Assembly (NCBI GenBank): GCA_029204225.1
Contig: CM055095.1
Location: 73,568,753-73,632,752 of the forward strand
Length of the DNA stretch: 64,000 nucleotides
Direction of reading: 5' to 3'
Source of the DNA: Diphasiastrum complanatum
Lineage: Eukaryota > Streptophyta > Lycopodiopsida > Lycopodiales > Lycopodiaceae
Shown: piece after piece, positions 50,401 to 61,600 of the stretch
Layout: each line of letters starts with the position of its first letter
Position numbering within the stretch: position 1 is the first letter of the stretch
The notes under the pieces: model-generated
What the model saw: the letters and a program-made list of their open reading frames with translations, nothing else
What the model was told of the DNA's origin: nothing
Database searches by the model: none
Translations under genes and position numbers: made by a program

Positions 50401-53300
50401 TCCTACAAGGATTAAATAATAATCCAACTCAGTAGCCAACCCCATAAACTTACATCACTCTAGAAGCTTATAAGATGTACTTTCCGTACATTCCAACCAG
50501 CATGAACAAGTTAATGCACATCAAGGATTTGTTAGAACAGTCATAACACCATAAGCCTATAAATTGCTCAGTACAACTACCTTTTCCCCTGCTGCAGTAT
50601 TTGTCTTCCCTTCTGCCTCCCTTCCATTAAGTGCACCAATACCAACAGATGGTAATACTACAAACAACAATAGGATTGAAATCACAAACTTGGTATATAT
50701 TGCAGAGTATATACTTTGCTGAGTTGAAACTTCTGCCAGTACAACATTAAGGAGCATTCCAGTGTGTCACCGCACAAAGACTCGAAATCACACTTCAGAA
50801 GTTCTACTACCACACAAGTCCTTTAACAGATATCAAATATGCGTCAGAAAGAAGCGTACCAACTGTGAAATGAATGAGTTTGCTATCATTATGTTCTGTT
50901 GTACATGTCATCAGGTATAGAAGCTCAAGCTGCTATTAAGTATCATTTCACTCTTAATAATCATATATCTGATCAAACCTGCTGAAAATCATGCCTCACA
51001 TAAGGAATGCAACAACGGGACATACTCAAAAACATGTATGAGATGGCCAATCTCTCTCCTGTACTTCTTAACAACCAAGTTTAAAGACTGAGGATGCATG
51101 CAAATGAGTCTATCAATGACTTTATCACCAAGATAAGGACTTTAGGGATCAACTCGCATGCATAGGAGAGGTTGTTCAACATTTGGTATCAGTTGTTCTG
51201 ATACTGAATAGCTTCCATTAGCAAATCAAAACTTTGTCTTGACAATTTCCTTCAGGGAAACGAGGCCTTCATTTGAGGAGCTCAACTCCATGGTGCTTCA
51301 AGAGGAAATAAAAAGGTTAAATCTCATGTCTAGAATGACTACAAGGAGCGAGCCTTTATAAAAAAGGCAGTTCACAAAAAAGACATTCAAGGTACAATCA
51401 AGTTTGGCATTCATGGAACAAATTATCATAATATGAAGTTACAAGGGTGTGTAGATGTTGATTGGGCTAAAGATGCTAAAAATCGAAGATCAACAAAAGT
51501 GTTATTTTTTAGTTTGGAATTGTGCTATCACATAAAGTTCTAAGATGCAGCCTACTATAGCATTGTCTTCTACATAAGCAGAGTTACAAGTGCTACATGT
51601 GAAGCAGTTTGGCGAAGGGGAACTTTAAAGGATCTTCACATGAAGCAAGTGGAGGACATAGTGTCGTTGACTATCTCATGGGGTCACCATCCCCTGTACC
51701 CATAGTCTTTGACTTCCACGTTTCCCCCAAAACCCTTTCTGATCACTCATTTCTCTCCTTCGATATCGGCCACCTTCCACCCACTCATTCATCTACACTA
51801 CCCATGATTACCCGAGCACCCACGTACGCATTTGATCCCATTTACGTGCCACTGTACCGGCAGTCCTTGGCTTCACTTTTACACTCCTTTCCTCATGATC
51901 ATCCAGTCGACACCCAGGCTGCTTTTCTCATCACCTCTCTCCACACGGCTGCATCACTAACTCTCCCCACAAAACCCATCCCAAAAAGACTCGACACACA
52001 ACTCGACCATTGCACCCTCCATGGTACGATACCAAGTGTCGTTCTCTTCACCAGTCAGTAACCTATTCACGTATACACACTCCACATCTGCTTCGATCTT
52101 CCCGACGATCCTACCATCGTGTTCTCCGCCGTAAGAAGCGTTCCTATGATGATTCTGAAGGGAAACGTCTTATTGACCTTCTTTTCAGATCTTCTTCGGG
52201 CGCTTTTTGGCATGAGTTCATTCCTCGCTCTCCACCACCCCTCCTGGAGGACCTCCGCATCTGGACTGATTATGCTACAAGCTTGTACACCGTCCGTATC
52301 TCTATATCTCCACGACCATCTGAGTTCTCCTTCTTCACATCTGACATGGTGCTTGCAGCCATAAAGAAGATGAAGTCCCACAAGGCCAAAGATATTAAAG
52401 ACCTTGAGTCCGAACTCCTTTCCCATGCCTTTGACTTACTCGCTCCTACTATAGCCACCCTTCTTAATTCCGCAGTTGTTTCCGGTTTCCCATCATCCTG
52501 GTGCACTAACTAATCCACCCCATCCATAAGAATGGTGACCCCATGATCCCGAGTAACTACCGCACCCTCATGATTGGCCATATTTTGGCGAAACTATTAT
52601 GCTCTCTAGGTGAGGTGGAGTCTGAGGAGCACTTTATCTTTAGATGCCCGGTATACTATGAGATCAGAGGGCGATATCACTGCATGTTTCAAGACATGCC
52701 TACCACTCTACGCTCCCTCATAGCCTATGAGGACCCACGATGTGTCACTCTGTTGGTACATGAGATGTTCATACTACGGGGAGATTTATACGGGACACCT
52801 CAGCATTTTACCTCACAGCCACTGATTACTTCATTCTTCACTAGATGGAGATCGCGTGATTTAGTGCATGAGGATGAGGATTATGACGACGACGAGGATG
52901 ATAGCCGCTCACATGCTCATAGAGATCAAAGACAGTGTACCTCCCACCATCATGTTACTACCAAGATCACCAGACATCGTATGCACAGACATACTATTAC
53001 ACATGCTCATGCTCACAGACAATGCCGGCAGGCTCCAGTGCTTTCTCATGTTGTGGCTCGCAATACATCTTTTTACAGCATCAGCACAGCAGCCGCAGCA
53101 GCATCACAATCTTGACATCTTGACATAGATACAAATGATTATTATGCACACACATACGTGTCTATTTTAGTTTTAGTCTGTACTAGATGTTTTCTTTATT
53201 TCAGTTTTGGAGACGTTTTTATATGCTCCCATGGCTACCACATACTTGACATGTCCTTCATTAGTCTTATATGCCTTTTGGCATGGAAAAGACATTAATG

Positions 53301-53361
<61 letters not shown>

Positions 53362-56300
53362 AGAGGAGGTAGAGTCAGAGGAGCACTTTATCTTTAGGTG
53401 CCCGGTATATTACGAGATCAGAGGGATACCACTATTTGTTCCGAGACACACCTGTCACCTTACGATCGCTCATAGCTTATGAGGATTCCCGATGCGCAGC
53501 ACTCATGATACGAGAGATGTTTATACTACGACATGATTTGTATCAAACAGCCCAGCCGAGTCAGGTTTTTCAGCCTCAGATCACTTCTTTCTTCTCCAGG
53601 AGGAGAGGACGTTTTGATGACGGTGACGATGATGATGATGATGACCTACTTGCCCATAGAGACCAGAGACAGCGTCCCACACATACCCATGTTGCAGCGT
53701 GAGCTACTCGACCTATCACGAGGAGACCTCTTCATCCTCTCAGACGACGTCAGAGACCACCAGTGGCCCTTCATGTCGCAGGCCGTATTACATCCTTCTA
53801 TAGCATCAGCACCAGCAAGACAGGACTAGATGATAGCGTCATACCTCACTCATGACTGTTAGCAGTATACATGCTCCCACATGTTTCTTATAGCATCACA
53901 TCTATTTCAGTTTATAGCTTTGGCTCTAGATTGCTACTTTTGTTACTGTTTTGGAGACGTTTCATACGCTCCTATGGTTACCACACACTTGACATGTATA
54001 TTTACTAGTCTTATATGCCTTTTGGCATGGAAAAGACATTAATAAAGCTTTTTTTCTTTCTTTCTCTCTCCATCCATCCATCGCTCTCCACCCTCCGCCA
54101 TGCCGCCCCGGAAGGTGGCCTCCTGCTCCCCCCCTGCCCCTGCCATGCAAGTTGTTGAGTTGTTTATTCAGAATGTCGTCAGGTTGCATGGACTTCCGAA
54201 GTCCATTGTGTTTGACAGGCATTCCGAGTTTACGGGAAATTTATGGATTGAGGTATTCGCCAAGTTGGGAACACAGTTGCGGATGAGTAGCTCCGATCAT
54301 CCTCAAATGGTGGTCAAACAGAGCGAGTGAACCAGGTCTTGGAAGATATGCTTAGGGCATAAGTAAGTGGTACGCAAACAGACTGGGTAAAGCATTTACC
54401 ATATTGGAGTTTGCATACAATGACAAGAGACAAGCGTCCACTAGATTGGCAGAGAGTTATACTTGTGAGAACCGTACCTATCGGGAATTTGAGGAAGGAG
54501 ATTAGGTGTATTTACTAGTCCCTTCGAAGTCGAAGGTACTACGCACATGAAAGTGCGCCAGTTATCTCCTAGGTATTGTGGACCATGGTTGATTATTAAG
54601 AAGGTTAGCCAAGTAGCTTATAAGCTACAACTACTTGTGGGATGCAAGGTGCATCCAGTGTTTCATGTCAGCAAACTGAAGAAATGTTTGCACGATGGGG
54701 ATAGCCTGGTGGAAGGTCTAGTATCTCTGAAGGAGAAAGAGACCACAGGTTACGGGCTAGAGAGAGTCCTAGATCAGATGGAACGACGATTGAGAAATCG
54801 TCTCCTCCAGGAGTATCTAATGGCTTGGAAAGGGCATTCTTTATCTGATGCTACCTGGGAGACTCGCCAGGCGTTGCGGAAGTCTCTACCCAGAGTTTGT
54901 CATTGAGGATCGATGACTTGCCAGAAGAGGGAAGGATTGTTAGATGCCAGCTGTGCTCTAGCACAATCCCGGCACGATTGGTTACTAGGGGTCGAGGGCC
55001 AGTGACCAGGATGGACACCAGGGGACCGGTTGGGTCCGGTGCGTCACAGGCAGTGGCCCAGTGTGACCACCTGACAAGATGTCAGTAGGTGGAGTTATGA
55101 CCATATGATTGTGGGTAGAAAATTTCATGGAACCATGGGGAGTCATCACCCCTACATGGCAGCAATGGGGAACTGATCACCCCAGCATGGCAGCCATGTG
55201 TCCCAGGCCCAGAATAACAATCAGATAGACTCAAGAGGAGGGCACCTACAGATGGGTGGATGATTCTACACACCGGCCATCAGAGTTTGGAGAGCTCCGG
55301 GAGATTGGAGTGCAACAGCAGCTGCATCTACTGGAAGTGTTAGAAGTCATAAATGATAATGTTAGTTTCCCATAGGTTACTTTGACCCAAAAGGTCGAGA
55401 CTTGTGTAACCATGGGCTAGGTTTATTATTTAGACCATGTTAAGTCAGTTTTAGTTGAGTTGGACCCAATTTTGGTCCAGTAGTAATTCGTGGGTCCAAG
55501 TAAAGTCTAGTTATGTTAAGGGACCCTATCTTGACTTTTGGGGGTGCCCTATAATTAGTAGTGGGTCTTGGAAGGTTCTAGAACTTAGAGTTTGGAAGAG
55601 TCTAGGCCCTTGGAAGGCCTAGTTACATGTACTCTTTGTACATTTGTAATTCATTCCCTTTCAAGCATTGCTACTACTTTCTCTCTCCTTGAGGGCGCCT
55701 AACCCTCTCCCTCTCCTTCTTGTATATGGAGATTGAATGTTAGAAGGATCTTGGCACTTTGATTTCCTACATGGTATCAGAGCCATGGATCTTTTATGCT
55801 TGATTAAGGGCGCCCTACCAAAAGAGATCATCTTCACTTAGGGATCACAAAAATTCAGCACCTTTGCTGATTTTTTGGAGTGAAAATCCGTTTTTTGACT
55901 CTTTTCCGTTTAGCAAGAGGGCGCCACACATGAAAGAAGATAACAGGATTTTAAGCGCCCAAAAATCAGGTTGTTGTTTGCTGATTTTTTAGATTGCAGG
56001 AAGGCGCCATTAATTATCTTCTTCGGGGCTTCTTTTAGGTCGCCCACATCCGTGTAGGTTTATCCTACTTCCGTTGGTCCGCTGCTACCCTATTTTTCAG
56101 ATTTGCTCCTTTGCAGGAGGGCGCCCATCCACAAGCAATTTCTATTCTTCTGATTTGGCTGAAAAATCAGCACCCTTGCTAATTTTACAAAGTGAAGATC
56201 CGCTTCTTTTTGCTTGTTTCCAGGTGTGGAAGAAGGCGCTAATTTTTTTGTGATGATCCGATCACATTCCGAGGCTGAAAATTGGACAGCATATTACCAT

Positions 56301-58534
56301 TTGTAGGGTGTTGCAACAGCCCTATCCGTGTGTGTATTGTTCACACTTTTTGGCAAGAAAGAAGGGTTCCGGAAAAAGCTTTGTTGGAGGCTAACCTAAT
56401 TCTTTGCTTGCTGGTTTTTTGAGTTTGTAATGCAATTTCAGGCTGAAATTCTCAGCACACAAGGCTTGTAAGAGGGCGAGTTCCTACATCCATCTAATGT
56501 GTGGTTTTGACACATTCCGGTGCTGATTTGTCAGATTGATACTTGCTGATTTTTGTGTCTTTTAGGGCACATTAGGCTTCGAAAAAGTTTATCTTCTTGG
56601 CTGGTTCTTATGGCAAGAGATTTGGGAGCAATTCGTACTTGTTCGGGTGAAGATATGTTGGATGACACCAACTATTCTTCATGGAGTTGCAAGCTGAGAT
56701 TTTGCATCGACATGATGATCAAAATTTTATCGGTAACAAGATCTATCTTAAATCATTTGAGATTTTGCAAGACCTCTAAAAATGGTTGGGAAACACTTTT
56801 AAAGATGTACCGAATAAAGGATTCATCATCATGCTTTCTCCTCTCTACTTCATCCTCTTTGAAGGTAGAAGAGCAAAGTCATGCAAAGTTTGATCATTGT
56901 CTTTCTACAAGTACAAGTTTGCATCGGAATGTTGGTATGGTAAAGCATTCTTCTTCTCTTGAGCCATTTGTTGCAAATGATGGATGCATTAGTGAAGAAC
57001 TTTATGAGCAAGCTTCTCAAGATAATGTTTTGGAAAAGGCTACAATCAAGCATTCTTTGAAGCCATTTTGTACTAATGGAGGAGGGGAAAAAATCATGTC
57101 AATTAGTACATTGGTTCAAAGTGGCGTGTTGCTGGATTTTTTGGGTGTTCAAAGTGGCAAGCTGTTGGTTTTTTTCTTGAAGATGGTGGACACCAGATTT
57201 AGCCATGGTTTATTGATCATTTTCAGCCTATGTTACATCGTGAGCATCCTATTATGCATCGGGAACGGCCTGCGGAAGGTTTTTGGACAGCAAGGTCCAC
57301 ATTTGGAACACTTTGGACAGCAAAGTGCTGGTGATTTTGTGGCTGTTGGACAGCCTGCTACAGCCTCTTGTTGGCTGTCTGAGTCTTTGCGGGATAGCAA
57401 AGCATCTTCTTACCTTGGAGGAAACACACATGCCTCACCAAAATCAGTACCTTATGCTGATTTTCCTGTTTTGATGCTTACTTCTTATGATGACGGTGTT
57501 GCCTTACCTAGTGTTGGTGAGCAAATCATTGATAGTAAGATTCGGGAGGATGTGATGGTAAAAGAGTATCATACTTTTCTTTATGTTTCTTGTGGTGAGA
57601 AGACTTATGGTTAGGTTTATTATTTAGACCATGTTAAGTCAGTTTTAGTTGAGTTGGACCCAATTTTGGTCCAATAGTAATTCGTGGGTCCAAGTAAAGT
57701 CTTTGGAAGAGTCTAGGCCCTTGGAAGGCCTATTTATATGTACTTTTTGTTCATTCGTAATTCATTCCCTTTCAAGCATTGCTACTACTTTCTCTCTCCT
57801 TGAGGGCGCCTAACCCTCTCCCTCTTCTTCTTGTATATGGAGATTCAATGTTAGAAGGATCTTGGCACTTTGATTTCCTACAGGAAGGCTACCACATTAA
57901 CGTCCCTACCTCTAAGTTGTCCTTAACCCCTATCACCTCCAGCCCTACCAATAGCACCAGTGGTGCCCGCCCACCTATTGGCACTGTCTGGAACTAGTGT
58001 CGGCTGTGATGTGGAATCTCGGCGCTCTGCCACACTTGTAACAATGTACTATGTTGCAAATATTTAAACTTTAAAGTTTAATGGATAATGTAATATGGTC
58101 GATGACAAACTCAACAGGTCATAGAGTCACAGATGTTAATAATCACTAATTACTAATTAGTAATTCCATACTAGACTGAACTTTGACATCTAAACTTTAG
58201 TTCAAACAAGAATCACTTGTGGCTGAAGCAGTACCGTGAGAGTCATTCGATCCCGGCAATCCTCAGTTACTCTGGTGCCTGAATGCAAACAACGATCTCG
58301 TATCCTCTGAGACGTAAAAGATGTGCCCTTATTCGAATGGGGCCTCCTCCACAAGTATTTCCGCAATACTTACAAGTCCACTTCTTTGTGCCTGACGTGC
58401 CATACCCTGAATTTAGGGTGATGTGATCCCATAAAGGATCCCGTTGTCTCGGTATAGCTAATAGCTATCAACTAATAAGTTCAAACTTCACAATAGTAAA
58501 TGCTAACTTCAAACTTCAAAGTAAAAAGTTCTAA

Positions 58535-58606
<72 letters not shown>

Positions 58607-61600
58607 CCCGTAGCTTGTTCACCCGATGCCCTCACTGAAACCACCCCCGGCCCCTCGCTGTTTGCCCACCCCCTACCCTCGTGGAAATCAACCCTATCTG
58701 TTCACTCCCTGCCCTCGCTAATGCTCACCCCTTGATCTGCTAACTGATGATGGGGCAGCCACGCAGGCAGCGCTGCCTGTTGATGTGTCTACTGATACAA
58801 CACCCCCCCCTGCATCCTCTTCTTCATCTCCATCTTCTGCTCTTCCTTCCACATCACACCAGGCCCACCAGGCAGTTCTTCTTCCCATTCCTAGTTCCCA
58901 GACAGCTACAGTGCTCTCATCTACAGCTCACATCCCATACACTCCCTCCAAATCCACCGAACTTTTCTCTTCTTGGGAATTTGACCAATTCCGAGCGGAT
59001 TTCCAGCTTTCAAAGCAAGAAGTTTCACACCTACAGGGAACAGTGGTCTCCTTGATCCAAAAAAGAATGAGCTGCAGTCCAAAGTTGCCTCATTAGAGCA
59101 TATAATCAGTACCAAATAGGTTGCAGTTTCGGATTCATCTAACACGCTGATACGGGAGTTGGAGCAGAAAATTGAAAAACAAAAAGAAGAGACGCTTTCT
59201 TGGGCTTCTGTGATGAAGAAAGGCACCAAACCCAACGCCCCCATTTCATCGATCATCTCAGCCACTATTACGGAAGAGAAAGCAAGGGCCTACAAGGCCC
59301 ATAATATCTGAGTTCGCGGGATACTGGACACCCAGGATGCAGTTGCAGAGGCCAGACGTTTTCTCGACATCACTCTAGGTCATACGACTGATGGGCTTGA
59401 CACTACATGGAGGACCATCAGAGACACAGCTACACTTATCATTCGCTTCACCTCCCTAGAGAGCCACAAAGATGCTCTACGGTGTAGAGCTAAGCTCCGA
59501 GGTACTACTATCTTTATGGATGACAACCTCACATATATCCAGGTGGACGAAAGGTTCAAGGCCTTTCAAACAGCCCGGGAGTTTGGCAGACGTGTTATCT
59601 ACCGAGATGGTCGGGTGCGTTTTCTTGATGACGCCCCACGCAGCTCTCAGTGCTAGGGACTTGGGGTCCCCGGGTTCGGGAGTGCCCCGGGGCCCCATCC
59701 ACACCATCTCCGGGTTGGAGTATGGAACTGTGATGGTATACACTCATCTTCCATAGTTGGAGACCTGACTGATTTCATCACTGGCAGAGACTTATTGCTT
59801 TTCATAGAGACTCACGAGAGCCAAGAGAGAGGATTACCTATTTTTCCAGGATACCGATGGGATTTCGTATACAGACCTGAGACTAGATCAGCTATTGGTC
59901 GTGGATCCGGAGGGGTTGCTTATACAGGGAGTCTCTTCATCCGAGCATCGAGTTCATTAGACACGATGAGCATGCACATTATATCTGGATTCGTATTATT
60001 GGACATGATATTGGTTTGGACAGGGACCTCCTTGTGGCAGCATGTTATTTTCCTCCAAAGTCTTCATCCTTTGTTGAGGGTACAGGTTCACCCTACCTTG
60101 ATTTATCACCGGATATTATCAGATTCACAGAGCGGGGGCATATCTTCCTCAATGGGGATTTTAATGCTCGGACCTCCTCACGGCAGTCAGAGTTTTATGA
60201 CATCACCGACCAACTCCGCGTTCATGCCCTCGACAGCGATGAGATGGGAGTTACCAGGGTTTCAGAGGACAGCTTGGGACCTATTACCCCCTACGATGAG
60301 CATTTATTGCAGTTTGGAGAGGCTCATGAGTTAGCCATTTACAATGGCCTAATTTGCTGGCCAGACTCCGGCAGTTATACTTGTCATCCCCATAGTGGTG
60401 GACATAGTGTTGTGGATTATCTCATGGGATCACCATCCTCCATACCTCTCATCTCTGATTTTCATATATCTCCCACCACTCTCTCTGATCATTGTTTTCT
60501 CTCCTTCGCTATCAGCCGCCTCCCACCTCTCCAGCCACCTCACATCCCGTGCTCCCCCATGCACCCAGGTATACATTCAGCTCCCTATATGCACCGGTCT
60601 ACCAGGAGTTTCTAGCCTCCCTACTCCAATCCTTTCCACACGATAGTACAGTCGAGACTCAAGCTGCTTTCCTTAGCACTTCTCTTCATGTCGCGGCTTC
60701 CCTAGCTTTTCCATCTAAGCCCCATAAAGACAGACACACACGTTCCTCATCGCTTCGACCCCTACACCCCACCTGGTATGATGCCGAGTGTCGCTCTCTT
60801 CATCATCTTGTCACCCATGCCCGTACTCATGATCCTCACCTTCTCCGCTCCGCTCGACGCTCCTACCATCGTGCACTCTGTCGGACAAAGCGTGCCTATG
60901 ATGACTCTGAAGAAAAGCACCTTGTTGACCTTCTCTTCAGTTCCTCCTCAGGCGCCTTTTGGCGTGAGTTTATCCCTCGTGCTCCACCACCCCTCCTGGA
61001 TGACCTCCACATATGGACCGAGTATGCTACCAACCTATATACCATACCCACTGACACACCCATTGCTATCTCCCTGTGTCCCTCTGATTTCTCCTTCTTT
61101 ACCTTTGACATGGTACTTGCGGCCATCAAGAGAATGAAGTCCAATAAGGCAAGAGATATTGACGACCTCGAATCTGAGCTCTTAACACATGCTTCTAACC
61201 TCCTTGCTCCCACACTAGCCTCTCTCCTCAATTCCGCCATTGTCTCTGGCTTCCCTTCATCCTGGTGCACCAACATCATCCATCCTATTCATAAAAATGG
61301 TGATCCCAAGATTCCAGGTAACTACCGCACCATCATGATTGGACATGTTCTCACGAAGCTCTATGGTACCATTCTCCAGTCTGCAGTGAGTTGGCAGAAT
61401 CCAGGAGATTATATGCATTGGGACAGGCAGGTTTCCGCTCTCATTATTCTACCATTGACCATATCTTCACACTTTGAGCTTTGATTGAGGAAGCAAGTAC
61501 AGGAAGGATGACGTGCCCCAAAGCACTTTCTATGTGTGTCTATTGCTGTCCACCAACTTCTGCCTCTTACAAGGTATATAATAACCCTAATCATCAAACA

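Larger units (their letters stand above)
55338..57882 (+). mobile_element. Non-autonomous LTR element with GGAAG target duplication
   Basis: A 5-prime LTR (55338-55771, TG..CA), primer site, 1.8-kb interior and 3-prime LTR remnant, bounded by GGAAG at 55333-55337 and 57883-57887. The interior holds one frame with a decayed copia-like gag start but no protease, integrase or RT, so it would depend on another element. It is younger than the chromovirus LTR it splits. Confidence 0.85.
58604..61510 (+). mobile_element. LINE copy F, longest 5-prime end, 3-prime truncated
   Basis: It contains a C-rich 5-prime leader, ORF1, the endonuclease and the start of RT, cut at about 61510 before the RT active site. 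It is the only copy that shows the start of the family. Plus strand, antisense to SEC24, in intron c. Confidence 0.88.

Noticed and set aside
58747-59055. 102-residue Leu/Pro/His-rich frame
   Set aside because: Shadow of LINE copy F ORF1 in another frame.
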